64,000 nucleotides of DNA from Allium sativum. Taxonomy: Eukaryota; Streptophyta; Magnoliopsida; Asparagales; Amaryllidaceae. Positions 11,884-23,454 of this stretch are shown here, one piece after another. The DNA is taken from the NCBI GenBank assembly GCA_030737875.1, contig CM060920.1:479042861-479106860 (forward strand), in the 5' to 3' direction. The translations under genes were made by a program, and so were the position numbers. Each line of letters starts with the position of its first letter. Position 1 is the first letter of the stretch. The notes below the pieces were generated by a model. It saw only the letters and a program-made list of their open reading frames with translations. It was not told the origin of the DNA and searched no databases.

Positions 11884-13480
11884 TGAGCCGCCACAAACTC
11901 CCTCAAACCGAAAGCTTTTTTATCCTCCATCTCCATTGACCAACAAACAGAACCTCGCACCGTTTCTCAAGCCCTTCGTATCCCATGTTGGCAAACCGCA
12001 ATGAAAGCGGAATTTGATGCACTTATGAGAAATAGAACTTAGTCACTTGTTATTCCTCCTTGTAATGCTAATGTTGTGGGTTCTAAATGGATTTTCAGGA
12101 TTAAAAGACGGTCTGATGGATCGATAGAGCGTTACAAATCTCGCTTGGTGGCGCAAGGATTTAGTCAAGAGGCCGGTCTTGATTATTTTGAGACCTTCAG
12201 TCCTGTAATTAAGCCTACAACAATCCGTTTGGTGTTGTCCATTGCGCTCTCTCGTGGTTGGTTGGTTCGTCAATTATACATTGAAAACGCCTTCTTAAAC
12301 GGTGATCTGTCAGAAGTAGTTTACATGGTCCAGCCACGTGGTTTCGAAAACCCTTCTCTGCCCAACCATGTATGCAAGCTACACAAAGCCTTATATGGGC
12401 TTAAGCAAGCACCTCGAGCATGGTTCACTAAGCTGAAAACTTATCTTGTCTCACATGGGTTTAGAGCTTGTCAATCTGATACTTCCTTATTTGTGAGTGT
12501 CACTCCTTCAGCTACTATCTATGTGCTAGTGTATGTTGACGATTTAATCATCACGGGTAGCAGCCCTTTTTTGGTTCAGCAATTCATCCAAAATCTCCAT
12601 CAGTGTTTTGCTCTCAAAGATCTTGGTGCTCTAAATTTCTTTCTTGGCATCAAAACTCAGCAAGACAAAGCAGGTATCACACTTTCTCAAGAGGCCTACA
12701 TCAATGATATTCTAGCTTGTTGCAAAATGCAGGATGCTAAACCCATTTCTGCTCCGGCAGATCCATCCTCCAAGCTTGAACTAGTAGGTGAAGCATTCTC
12801 TGATCCTAAGCTTTACCGACAGGTTGTAGGTTCTCTTCAATATGCAACCATAACCCGCCCCGACATCGCTTATTCCGTCAATCGGGTATGTCAATATATG
12901 CATGCTCCGGCAACATCGCATTGGCAAGCCGTGAAACAGATATTACGCTATCTCAAAGGAACTATTACTCACCATCTGCACTTTCAGCCTACCAAAGCAA
13001 CATCACTTCTAGCATATACTGATGCAGGATGGATGTCATACTCTGATAATAGTCGTTCTCAGTATGGATTTGCTATTTTCCATGGTACTAATCTAATCTG
13101 TTGGACATCTCGGAAACAACGGGTTGTAGCCCGATCAAGCACGGAGGCGGAATATAGGTCGCTTGCGTATACTTCAGCTGAGCTTATCTGGATTCAACAA
13201 CTTCTTAGAGACCTCAATGTTTATCTTCCGGACCCGCTTACTCTGCTATGCGATAATGTAGGTGCTTTGTTCATGTCCAAAAATCCAGTCATCGGTACCT
13301 GCTCAAAACACATCTGACTGGATTTTCACTTCGTTAGAGAGCAAGTTGAAGCTGGTGATCTTCGTATCAGTCATGTTTCATCTGTTGATCAGCTGGCGGA
13401 TGTCTTCACCAAGCCTTTAAGCAAAGATCGAATATCTCAGTTACGCTCCAAGCTTCAAGTTCGTCCCTCGCTTGAGCTTG
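11884..13480 (+). pseudogene. copia-1 reverse transcriptase and RNase H
   Basis: The RT entry (RTVSQALRIPCWQTAMKAEF) is interrupted by a TAG near 12041 where the family has Trp. A 413-residue open stretch, 12076-13317, then covers the rest. Palm motifs are AFLNGDL (residues 72-78) and YVDD (153-156, [10 protein letters not shown]). RNase H motifs are [18 protein letters not shown] and LLCDNVGA. Two lesions matter. The first catalytic Asp position (normally Q-L-D-V) reads QLYIENAF, with Tyr at 68. A TGA at 13315 cuts the conserved SKHIELDFHFVRE motif, after which HFVREQVEAGDL and QLADVFTKPLSKDR continue in frame. This long frame looks young but dead. Confidence 0.88.
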
Positions 13481-13488
13481 CTTGGGGG

Positions 13489-13712
13489 TAATAAGGCCAG
13501 GAATAATTGCTCAAAGATATTTCCTGTTTTCACTGCATGAGATAATAAGGCCAGGAATAATTGCTCAAAAATATTTCATGTTTTCATTGCATGAGATAAT
13601 AAGGCCAGGAATAATTGCTCAAAGATATTTCTTGTTCTTTTGCCTATTTATTGCTTTGTAATTGTCAGTACTGCATGAATGAAATCTTTCACAATATCTC
13701 TTCTTCTCTACA
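13489..13712 (+). repeat. copia-1 3' LTR
   Basis: 224 bp, preceded by the purine tract GGGGG. It has about three 54-bp units and ends CTCTACA like the 5' LTR. The unique parts of the two LTRs differ at only a few positions by eye. Confidence 0.82.
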
Positions 13713-15041
13713 GGAAAATTTGACAAATTTTGTTATAGTTTTATAATATATGTGGTATTTAATATAGCTCAGAAATATATAACCTGTGTGTTGCTGTTAT
13801 TGTTTGAAATGCTTTATTTTAAGTTTACTTGAAAAACAATTTTGCTAATAATTAGGTATTAAATAAGTTTTGTCATCTTTATAGGATTAATTCCAAAATA
13901 AGAGATTATCCAGGGATGCATCGATGCAAAGGAATGTTACCGTGTAAAGGTTGGTTTCATTTTGTGTTCAGTGTGATCTTTGGTGCAACGTATGGTAGAC
14001 GTTTTCCTGGAAAAGCACTTGGAGTGTGTATTATGAGTGCTTTAGCATGATTTCCTCATATATTTTTTTAAACTCCAGGTTTAGACTTTTTGATTTGTAC
14101 TTGTAAGGCTCACAATTTTTGGATTTGGCATACTGTAATAACCAAATAATGTTTATTTCAGCATATGGCATTTTGGTACTTTTTTGTGTATTTATTCTGT
14201 TATTTGTCACATTGAATATCATTGCTGCAATTTGCCTATATAACCCATAAGAATGTAAATTGTACATTATTGTTCAGTTTGGACTGGATGTATGGTGGAC
14301 TAATGTTTTGAACTTATATTGATTGGCGAGGATGTATATCATTTAGTTTCTTGGTTCTTGGTATTATATGAACTGTGAACATGTTGCAAATTGGCAGCAG
14401 TATGATATTGATATGCGCTTTTAGCTGCTGGTATTTGAGATAGTATTTGCAGCATACTAGAAATTTGTGTGCACAGTGGGAATGATATGGATATGCGGAA
14501 AAATATTATATGTTTTTTGAGTTCTATTATATTTGTTTTGTTTTCCGTTTATCTACTTCCCTTAAATTGGTTTTGCTGTGATAATTTTATTTTTCTTTTC
14601 TCGTTGGAATAATTATGGAGAAATATGCTTTTCTAGGAGTCGGTCGGCTGCCCAGGCGATTTTATGTTATATTTTTTCTTGTCTTCAGCAGATGGTTTGA
14701 ATTTGAACTACGCATAAATCTGGAGATCTAACATGATTTCTAAGAATTTGCTGCACAAAAAAAGATTGTTTACGGGAAAAAAATGATGTTCCCTGTGTCT
14801 ATCAAAATGAAAATATGAAAATTTTTGACTTGTAGTCTATGCTTTTAGGTATTTATTTAAATAATACGGTTCATTAATATGTGATTTATTTATTATACTT
14901 ATTATTGTATCACTTATTTATTTTAATTGAATATACACAAATATAATAATGTGTTTTAAATTAATATTTGTTTGATTTGTCATTTCATTTTATAAATTTA
15001 GTAATGATTTAGATGTACAAAAAACTCAATGATATGAAATA
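13713..15041. other. no gene recognised
   Basis: AT-rich sequence. A short stretch at 13884-14020 could be read as an exon-like peptide (GCIDAKECYRVKVGF) but has stops on both sides and no recognised family. The minus-strand ORF at 14031-14267 looks like chance. Confidence 0.35.
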
Positions 15042-15680
15042 GAGGGTTGTCAAAGGGACTTCAAATTTGGTTAAGGGGAGGATAATTTTAAAGGGACTCC
15101 AGCTTAATTTCTTTTTGTTAAGGGGTGCCTAGATTATTTTAAAAGAAAAAGAAAACTAGACCTAAATGCCCCTAGCTCATTACTTATGCTAAAATCTAAC
15201 ATACTAAATTCAGCGTAAATTACCAATGCGTGCTTCTACAAATAAAAAGGAAAATTACATACAAAAAATTCATCAGGAAAATACCCTGAAGGATAAAATG
15301 AACAAAAAATTGTTTCATAAGGACAAGAGGCTAAAATTTTGTCCATAAGGACAAATTTTAGTGTAAATGAAGGAATTATAGTGAGCTCCTGAATTCCTTC
15401 GTTTACATTAAAATTTGTCCTTATGGATAAAAATTTACCTCCTTGTACTTATGGAATAATTTTTTGTTCATTTTGTTCTTGAGGCTAAAAACCCCAAAAT
15501 TCATTGACAAAATAAAAAACAATATAAAATACGCAGCAGTTAGATTATATGGGTTAATATCGCAATTATAATTTATATGGTTAAGGGGAGGTAATTTATT
15601 TGGTACCCCCATAACAATTATACATTAAATTAAAATTGATCCTCCCCTTAATCAAATATGAAGTCCCTTTAACAATCCCC
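15042..15680. mobile_element. MITE with long terminal inverted repeats and internal hairpin
   Basis: The terminal repeats run GAGGGTTGTCAAAGGGACTT on the left and, read inward, GGGGATTGTTAAAGGGACTT on the right. They extend about 40 bp. The octamer ATGAAATA is duplicated at 15034-15041 and 15681-15688. An 8-bp duplication fits hAT; the terminus style could also suit Mutator, whose duplications are usually 9 bp. No transposase is encoded. Confidence 0.85.
15295..15474. repeat. long imperfect hairpin inside the MITE
   Basis: Arms of about 83 bp (15295-15377 and 15392-15474) pair with few mismatches around a 14-base loop. It may be a second foldback element nested in the MITE, or an internal inverted repeat of it. 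A transcript would make a miRNA-precursor-like stem. Confidence 0.8.
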
Positions 15681-15688
15681 ATGAAATA

Positions 15689-17916
15689 TGCTAATTAACT
15701 GAATTTACATGTTTGTACTCATTTTCATTCTTTTTAAAATAACACTAAATTTTTAATTAATTTCTCGTTTAAGAAAATAGTAATAGAAATATTTTAACTT
15801 AACGGTCGGTTTTTCCATCGTTGTGCGGACTAGTAATGGAAAATTCAAACCATATGCCTTGGTAATTTGGATTTGCATTTATGTTTTCTAGTATGATTCA
15901 TGCATGAGAAATAATCGAAGGTTAGTGGTTGCCTACAAAAATGGGATTAATGGCAGACCACGTGCTACACATTGATTTATTCAATTGGTATCAATATATA
16001 TTGTATTTAAATTATAGAAAAAAATTTAAATATTACCTAATTGATCACATTAAAAGTGTAATGTACGTGAGCAATCAAAGAATTTTTATAAAGCAGATCT
16101 CTCATGTAAAACATAAGAGTTTGTTAGATGGGTTATTCACTAACAAAGGAAAAGGAGGCAATAAAGTTGAAGACTATTAATGTCCGCCATAATTAGGCAA
16201 TAAAGTAAAGACTTACATTTTGATTCTGCTATTTTGAGTATAATATATAACTAAAAACGACGAAAACATTCAAAATTTTAAGAAGTCCATAATACTACGA
16301 CATTAAAAACATTAATTTTGATACCTTTAACCAGTTTAATATCAAATCACAGCATTAAATTTGGACACCGTTGCCTAATATAAGCTATTGTATTTTTTAT
16401 TACTTGTCCCTCGATTAGTGTTATCTCTCTTTAAATGTATGACCTGAAAATGAAATTTTCTCTAACTTTAAATATGTAATCTGAATTTAAAAACTGTTAC
16501 CTAATATATTAGAAGCAGTTAAATTTAGCATAATCCCTGTTCATATTAAGCAGGTACCTATAATATTCTGTGTTGAGATATCTTTAACAAATAAAAAATA
16601 AGAAATATTAGACTTTTTTTTATCTAACTTATATTTGTTACTTGAGTGGCAAATAAATTGTCAAATACAAATTGTTGCGATAATTCGTACATTAATGAAC
16701 ATAAGAAATCACTGAAATGTGTAAGAATGAAAAGGATTGAATGTGTAGTGTAAAATAAATAAAGCAACGCTCAAATAAAGATAACCGAAAGCTTTTCACT
16801 TCAGCTTGTCCAATACTTTATAGAACCACATAAAAACAATTGTTCTTTTGCAAAAACTTCAGTGTTATGTCCGTAAAATAGCATAAGGTTCTATATCATT
16901 TATATTATAGTTGGTGTTAACACATACACAGAAAGAATATTCCATTATATGGAACATGCCAGTATGCAGCCAATACTTAGTACCACAACACTATATGCGA
17001 CATGTGATCAAGTTTCTGTTTTTTAAGGTAAGATATGGAACAAAAGTTACTTTATTCAAATCTGATTTCTTTATCATATGTCCCCATTAGATTTTCACAC
17101 ATTAAACAAAAATAATTTTCCAATATCATGTTCTAACTTAGAGTAGTAAACTACGCACCAAACAATGATAGTTATTATCAAAATTAAATATGGCCGGTGC
17201 TTGGAATAAGAATGATTTATTCTTTTACATTTACTAGGTTAATGCATTAATAATTTACATGTATGTGCAACGAACTAGGCAAAGACTTTTCATCTAAATT
17301 AAATGTCAGTTTCTATCTAGGTAAGAAAGCAAGATCAATATGTGTCAAGTCTGTTTGATTTGGTCATTGCTATTGTTGAGAGTTTTTCATGGAATTATTT
17401 ATTGTTGAGAGTTTAAATGTCAGTTTCTATCCAGTCTGGTTTTTAGAACATTGCTTCATATGGTCTATTAACGTTATAATATGGTTAAACCACTACCATC
17501 CTTGTTTCTTTTCCTTTTACCTCATTTGCAGAATGGTTTCTCTGATCAGAAATCAGCAAGACTAAGATTTAGCAGGACAAACATTGTCGTTGGAAATTCT
17601 ACAAAATTCCTTTTCTGTATGTCTCCTTATTTTTTCATCCAACTTTGCATGTTATTTTATTTAACATTTAACTCATAACACAAATATCGTAGCAACTATC
17701 TATCTTCATAAACCGAGCTATATGTTCTGAATTTAGTATTATAAAAATTGGCAGTTACTGTTCACATTATTAGACGACTTAACCCCTTATCTTCATTTTC
17801 TAACATCAGGATACATAATTTATGAGAAATGAAAAAAGAAGACGTCAATCCTAAAACTGATTAGGGGTGGGCGTGGTTTGATTACCCTTCACTTCAAGCT
17901 ACCTATAACTTATTAA
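15689..17916. other. no gene recognised
   Basis: Very AT-rich. Small ORFs at 15929-16180 and 17481-17678 show no family motif. The latter crosses a plausible splice acceptor (TTTGCAG near 17531) followed by SDQKSARLRFSRTNIVVGN, which could be a captured exon, but I do not recognise it. Confidence 0.35.
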
Positions 17917-18228
17917 GGGTGTGTTATTTGCAAGTTTAAGCGGAGTATTTAAACGGAGAATTTGAGCGGAGTATTATAACGGAGAATAATAGTTAGCGGA
18001 CGATGTGTTCTTCGGTTTAAGCGGAGTATTTAAGCGGAGAATTTAAGCGGAGTATTTTATTTATATTTGTAATTTAACTAATTACAGATTAAAACATAAC
18101 ATTATAATTATTGCAGAAATACACAGTTAACAAAACATAACAGTTCGTTACATAAAAACAGTACAGAAAGTGATACATTGCAGAAATACAAATAAAAGAG
18201 CTAAAGGGATAAATTGCAGAAATAAGAA

Positions 18229-18330
18229 AACAGTAGATAAAGTGATACATTGCATAACAAATAAAACAGTAGATAAAGTGATACATTGCAGAACAAATAA
18301 AACAGTAGATAAAGTGATACATTGCAGAAA
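18229..18330. repeat. 36-bp tandem repeat downstream of the transposase
   Basis: About three units of CAGTAGATAAAGTGATACAT plus 16 more bases occur in the 3' non-coding region of the Harbinger gene, with a diverged copy just upstream near 18165. Confidence 0.8.
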
Positions 18331-18334
18331 TCTA

Positions 18335-19504
18335 TTAGTGCAATCCTGCTGCAACAAGCTCGTCTCTTATCTGATCGCGACGCACTGCCATATCAGCGCT
18401 GCCTTGATAGCGTTGAGCTGGTGCTAGGTCATTATTGCCTATGTTTCGCACGTCGTTGTATTCTTGTTCGTACTCATCTGGAATTTTATTTGGATCATCG
18501 TCATACGCCATAAAATCAGGATCTCCCATATTGTATTTGCGTATATAATTGTGTATAGCCATCGTAGCAACAACAATTTTTGTTTGAGCTGGGAACTTGT
18601 AGGTTGACATATTTCGGAGTATAACAAATTTCTTTTTCCATATTCCGAATGTTCTCTCAATTGTCATGCGTAAACTTGAATGGTAGAAATTAAAAATTTC
18701 ATTATGGGATTTTGGTTGATTTGTGGTCATACGAAACTGGGGGATGTGATATCTAACATTTCGATATGGTGGTATATACCCAGTTGTAAGTGGAAAACCA
18801 GAATCCACAACATAATACTGGCCAGGAGGAGGATGAGGAAATCCGGAACTTCTGTCATTCACGACGGAATTAAAAATTCGACTGTCGTGTGTAGTACCTT
18901 CCCATCCAGATACAACATACGTAAATAGTAAATTGAACGAGCATACAGCCAAAATATTCTGTGTAGCGTATCCTTTTCGTCCGATATACGGAACAATACG
19001 ATCTGGAGGTAAGTACGCCATAACATGTGTGCCGTCTATTGCACCAATACAATTTTTAAAGTACGGATAGTAACGGTTATCATTGCTAATTTCAGCAGGG
19101 ATTGAGTTAAATTGAGAATCAACCGGTTTTATAATAGCAGTAGATAATACTAGAACGGCATTCAAAACAGCATGAAAATAATGAAAGATTGTGCACCCTG
19201 ACCTTTGAAATCTTTCAGCCACTTGTCTGTTCGAATTAGCAGTGGCAATAGTCCATAAAAATATCCCAACCTCTTCTCGAAACGCGTACGACGCGTCCAG
19301 TGCCAACGAAAATAATATGGACTTCCAAGACGCGTCCATAAATCTTTCAGCCACTTGTCTGTTCGAATTAGTGGATAAGATAACCAATTGATTGCTTAAA
19401 CAGGGACAAGCCAAAGAAAATAATATGGACTTCCAAGACAAAAGCAGAGAAGAAGTCCTTTCTTCCAAGTCCATATAACAGATTACTAGTAAAAAAAAAA
19501 CCAA
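18335..19504 (-). CDS. PIF/Harbinger transposase (DDE_Tnp_4), open but rearranged at the N-terminus
   Basis: A 389-residue open frame for a DDE transposase that would cut and reinsert Harbinger DNA. Motifs in order are SNRQVAERFQRSG (91-103, the helical pre-catalytic region), CIGAIDGTH (first Asp, 157), GWEGTTHDSRIF (second Asp, 207), YYVVDSGFPL (Asp 234) and MTIERTFGIWKKKF (Glu 283). The tail is acidic. The catalytic part is uninterrupted and typical in length. The first 80 residues are abnormal: SNRQVAERF occurs twice (47-55 and 91-99) through a tandem DNA duplication. The true start and the usual upstream helix-turn-helix seem lost. Without the partner Myb-like protein and both termini, autonomous movement is unlikely. 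Confidence 0.85.
   Translation of the reverse strand: MVFFLLVICYMDLEERTSSLLLSWKSILFSLACPCLSNQLVILSTNSNRQVAERFMDASWKSILFSLALDASYAFREEVGIFLWTIATANSNRQVAERFQRSGCTIFHYFHAVLNAVLVLSTAIIKPVDSQFNSIPAEISNDNRYYPYFKNCIGAIDGTHVMAYLPPDRIVPYIGRKGYATQNILAVCSFNLLFTYVVSGWEGTTHDSRIFNSVVNDRSSGFPHPPPGQYYVVDSGFPLTTGYIPPYRNVRYHIPQFRMTTNQPKSHNEIFNFYHSSLRMTIERTFGIWKKKFVILRNMSTYKFPAQTKIVVATMAIHNYIRKYNMGDPDFMAYDDDPNKIPDEYEQEYNDVRNIGNNDLAPAQRYQGSADMAVRRDQIRDELVAAGLH
19205..19440. repeat. tandem duplication in the transposase 5' part
   Basis: A segment including TCTTTCAGCCACTTGTCTGT occurs near 19211 and again near 19343, and AAAATAATATGGACTTCCAA occurs near 19309 and near 19418. The duplication keeps the reading frame open and creates the repeated SNRQVAERF peptide. 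Confidence 0.8.
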
Positions 19505-19510
19505 AACCTA

Positions 19511-19646
19511 CTATGCTCAAATCATGGATTGGGAAAGACCCTTATTCCTATGAATTTAGGAAACTTAATTCAGCCTATAAAATTAAGTTACAGCTAATTA
19601 TCTGTTGCTTAAACAGTAAAAACACGATGCCTTGCTAATTCACCAC
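19511..19646. other. short gap before CACTA-2
   Basis: No gene. It may be the eroded end of the Harbinger element. Confidence 0.35.
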
Positions 19647-20173
19647 CACTACAAAGAAACACTGATTTAGCGTTAAATATTTAAAAGCGGAAATTTCCGT
19701 TGTTAATTTATGATAAATTTCAGTGTGATTTGCAAGGGATAGTTTTTGTTTTTTCATTTTTTTTTTCTTTTATTTATTACCGTCGTTTTCTTCCATCCCT
19801 CACTAAACCGCTACAAATTGCGTCAAATTACCGACAAAAAATTTCTGCAGCTATTTTCCGCTGCAAATACAGACAGATTACCGACGAATATTTATCGAAG
19901 CATTTTGCAGCAAAATTCTAACAGATTTGTAAGAGATGTTTATATTATTATAGTCACACTGATCCACAACTTTGTATAGTCACAATTTTAAACCGTCAGA
20001 TCCAAACAATCAACGTTGTACAGGTCTCCATCTCATCAATCTTCTTCGCTGTCTCCCAACCAATCAAACTCCAAATCCCTAACTTCTATCATAACACCCT
20101 TCGCTCCATCATTTAGTTAACTAAGCCAAAACTTTTTCCAGATCCGAAAACCCTAATATTAAAATACCTCGCT

Positions 20174-20372
20174 ATGCTCCCTAATCTGGCTTTCACTGAC
20201 TTCGGCAACCACGACTTCGTCAATCCGACTTCCTCACTGACTTCGGCAACCATGGTAGCTTCAACTCGGCAAGGGGCGACCGGCGACACCTGTTCGGTAA
20301 TGGCAAGGGGAGATCGACGACAGGCTTCAGCGCGACAAGATGACAGGTGCGAACTGCGAAGCTTTGAATTTG
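20174..20372 (+). pseudogene. captured first-exon-like segment
   Basis: This is an island with higher GC than its surroundings. An ATG at 20174 reads MLPNLAFTDFGNHDF and stays open to a consensus donor GTAAGT at 20371-20376. The upstream 20030-20170 looks like a 5' untranslated leader (CT-rich, AAACCCTAA). A short direct repeat (CACTGACTTCGGCAACCA, near 20197 and 20236) lies inside. I do not recognise the protein. It may supply promoter and first exon for a chimeric transcript with the carrier exons downstream. Confidence 0.45.
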
Positions 20373-21240
20373 TAAGTTTAATTCGATTTCGATTTCCTCC
20401 TTCAACATTGATTTGCTATTTTAATTATGCTGAAAAAATTGCAATTATAGACTACGGTTTAGTATGCATTCTAGATCTTACGAGCAAATTAATCTGAAGC
20501 TATGAGTTTAATCTTACGGGAAAATTATAGACTACTGTTTAATATATATATCAGGTTTGATTACTTATACAATTTAATCTGAAGTTGTAAGAACAATGGA
20601 CATCTTCTCGTTCTTACTTATTTCTTTATATGAATCGACACGGGTTTCAAAATAGAATTGATATCGACTCTTTAAAAACTATTCGCTTTAACTCTGATGT
20701 GCGTTGCTAAATGGGTCTGGGGTTGGAAGTTAAGTGGGGTTTTAGAGGTATACGTTGACCAATGTCCATTTATGTAAGTGATAATTATAATTAGAGTGAG
20801 CAATCAGACGACATTAGATGATATTGATACACATTTTTCATTGGATTGGTTATAACATTTTCTTTGTCAGAAATCTTCATTCACTAGTCTAGTTGGTATG
20901 CATGATTTTGTTTTCATGATGTTAGGCTATTGTACTATTGATTAAAAAAGAAGAAGGAATGAAGGCATGTTGGAAAGGCAATCTTCCGTAGGTTTGTATG
21001 TTATACCAATTATAATGCTTAAGATATACTTTTTATTTGGCTCCTTCACAGTTAATTCTTTCTACATCAATAAAACAATGTTCAGGTGATGTGCATACTC
21101 CTATATAGTGTTGTGCAGCTTTTTTTCTTATGAAATTTGTAAGGTATTGCTAAGTCGTATTCTTGCATGTATATAATCTACAGCTTTCTACACTGTCTCT
21201 ATTTCTTTGATGATGCTCGAAAATTGTGATATTACTGTAG

Positions 21241-21793
21241 AAACTCTTCAAGAAAAAGGATGGTGAACTCTTTGTTATTGGGAGGCTTGCTGCAGGTGCT
21301 TATGATGGGATGACCTCTACTTTCATGGGTGACATTAAATAGCCCACTCACTTCAAATTTTAATAAAATTATATAAAGTAAATTATATGTGTACTCCACT
21401 TTACACTACTATTATAAGAAGCAATTATAAACACAATATAGGAGTGAAGAGGAAGTTGATTACATAGAATTACATTGTAGGAATTGCATTTGTATGCATA
21501 CTCGATTGCGTTCATGCTTTTCCTTCTTTACTTTTCCGTAGGTAACATATCCTTTGGATGTACTACGATTGAGGTTAGCAGTTGAACCAAGATCAATAAC
21601 AATGTCTCAGGTGATAATACTTGTCCTAGTTTTTTCAGATGGTAAATTATTATTATTTTTATAATCTTCTATTTTTCCAGGTTGCAATAAATATGCTGCA
21701 AGAAGATGGAATTGCCTCCTTTTACAGTGGTCTCGACGCTTCCTTACTTTCAATTGCACCTTACATTGCTGTCAACTTTTGTGTTTATGACTT
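21241..21793 (+). pseudogene. captured mitochondrial-carrier-family exons (TAAC-like)
   Basis: Three exon pieces keep their introns. 21241 to about 21328 reads LFKKKDGELFVIGRLAAGAY and DGMTSTF after a TGTAG acceptor. 21542-21610 reads VTYPLDVLRLRLAVEP, then TMSQ. 21681-21793 reads VAINMLQEDGIASFY, then SIAPYIAVNFCVYDL up to a GTAAGC donor. P-L-D-V-L-R-L-R is the SLC25 carrier signature P-x-D-x-x-[RK]. The wording is closest, from memory, to plant adenine-nucleotide carriers such as the chloroplast/thylakoid ATP/ADP carrier TAAC. Only about one of the three carrier repeats is present, and the usual GxxAG glycines are partly changed (AYDG), so no working carrier can be made. The introns show DNA-level capture rather than retroposition. 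Confidence 0.82.
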
Positions 21794-21913
21794 GTAAGCT
21801 TGTTTTACACATCATTGCCAATTTTTGTTATTAGAAAGCTCGTTAAAGAGAGATCTCAAGGGAAGTATAATTCTTATAACAAGGAAGATAACTTAATACC
21901 ATTTTATCTTAGA

Positions 21914-22134
21914 TGAATCCAAAACTACATGATCATGAGACTCAGCTCTTTGTTTCATGGACAGTAAGTGTAAAACACATTCACGAGTTGGTTCAACTTT
22001 CCACTAACAAACCAGCTCTAATACAATCATATATTGTTTCTATTCTTGAATATTATGCATATGATTCAGACGGATGGATACAGAAGCTTGGGCTGCTTCG
22101 ACATATTGTGCCAAGGATTCATACAGACAAGTAA
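21914..22134 (+). other. unrecognised open segment in CACTA-2
   Basis: An open stretch of about 73 codons following the carrier exons (HDHETQLFVSW...SILEYYAYDSDGW). Composition is protein-like but I cannot assign a family. It could be another captured exon or chance. Confidence 0.3.
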
Positions 22135-23020
22135 TGATGAGATTGTAAACGTATGTACCATAGACTTTAATTTATTTTCATTTTAGGATGATTAAACTGT
22201 GAACAGACTTTCTTTAATTGTTGTGCCTTAGAATAATCGTTAATGAATTCATTGTTTGATGATGGCGGGAGTAGACTAGTCTTGGTTTTACTATGAAGCT
22301 TTAAGGTGTCAAATCAAAACAAAGTGGTCGTTATCTTTGGATTGACCATTTAAGAAGATGCTAATAAACCCATGTTTGTAAAGAAGAATTGGTTCAAATG
22401 AAGAGTTTCAGTTGGCTATAAAGGTACGGACTCCTATCCTATAGTGAAATACTAAGACAATATAATATGAATTTTTTGCAATAAAATATTCAATTGTTGT
22501 TTAGCAAATTTGGTACATGCTGTTTGAATGTTTCTTCTTGTTTGATCATGACCATCTTCATGCAATTCTTCTCTTGTGGCTGCATTTGTCTTCTCATTGA
22601 TGTTCTTATTTCTTACAGTTTATAGGAAGTCTGTCAAAGTTGATTTGTTGGCTGGGTCTAATACTTTGATCATATTAAAAAGCATTTTGTTTCTTTGTTT
22701 CAATAGTTAAGACTAACCGCTTATCATTATTATTTTTCTTCCATTATTTCATAGCTTGCTAAATTAACAATAGCTGCTCATGGCTTGCTAAATTAACTTG
22801 CAATCTCCATTTTCAGCAGTCATTTTCTAATTCTATGTCTCCAAACTGTATATTACTGCTACAACATATTGTACACATCGTTTAACTGTCTTACATGCAT
22901 TGTTTGTATTTTGTAATTATTTGTGAATGCTAGCTAGCAGTTATAATGATAAATGTTCTTGTTATGTATAGTTGACTATTTTTTATTTCTAAAACTTATT
23001 GTGGTGTTATGTTACAGACT
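22135..23020. other. CACTA-2 interior, no gene recognised
   Basis: T-rich, intron-like sequence between the open segment above and the final exon-like piece. No motif was identified. Confidence 0.35.
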
Positions 23021-23095
23021 TACAGTTCCAAGATCAAAGAGCATACTAGAGGACAAGCATTCAAGCCCTGTCAGGATAGATCCATGCAAAAAATG
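23018..23095 (+). pseudogene. possible terminal exon in CACTA-2
   Basis: After a TTACAG acceptor the sequence reads LTVPRSKSILEDKHSS and ends PVRIDPCKK plus a stop, followed by AT-rich 3' sequence. It has the form of a last exon with a short untranslated region. The family is not recognised. Confidence 0.35.
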
Positions 23096-23454
23096 AGAAG
23101 CTTTTTTATATATACGTGCAAGTTTCTTTTTTTTTCTTTTTTTTTGAACTTCATACATTATGATGCATAACTCCATCAACTATATAATTTCTGTTTAGAT
23201 TTTTGTTTATGTGACATTAGTTTTAAGTTGTACCGAATAATGTTATGAACGATGGGTGTTATGTGAATATTTTATCAATTATTATACCAATTTTTATTGT
23301 TATATAATGTTTTATGACATTAATTTTTCTAGTTGATATATATGTATATATGTTTCATTGCACGATGAGTATTGAATGTTGAGTATTGTTGAAATGAATG
23401 TATTTGATGTCTAGATTGATGACCAGAAATGCTGAAAAATGTCTTCTATATATT

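Larger units (their letters stand above)
8979..13712 (+). mobile_element. Ty1/copia retrotransposon, copia-1
   Basis: A complete but mutated copia element, about 4.7 kb. It has a 5' LTR (8979-9311), an adjoining PBS, a gag-protease-integrase-RT-RNase H order, a purine tract (GGGGG at 13484-13488) and a 3' LTR (13489-13712). No clear 5-bp target duplication was found: AATGG lies on the left and GGAAA on the right if the LTR borders are right. It lies inside CACTA-1, just downstream of the kinase fragment. Confidence 0.88.
17917..19510 (-). mobile_element. PIF/Harbinger transposon, right end not found
   Basis: The left terminus is probably GGGTGTGTTATTTGCAAG at 17917, preceded by TAA, a typical Harbinger 3-bp target. 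It is followed by subterminal repeats of GTTTAAGCGGAGTATT type (17936-18058). A transposase gene fills the remainder on the minus strand. The matching inverted terminus with a TAA duplication was not found to the right, so the transposase-start side is truncated or rearranged. The Myb-like partner ORF of autonomous elements is absent. Confidence 0.75.
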
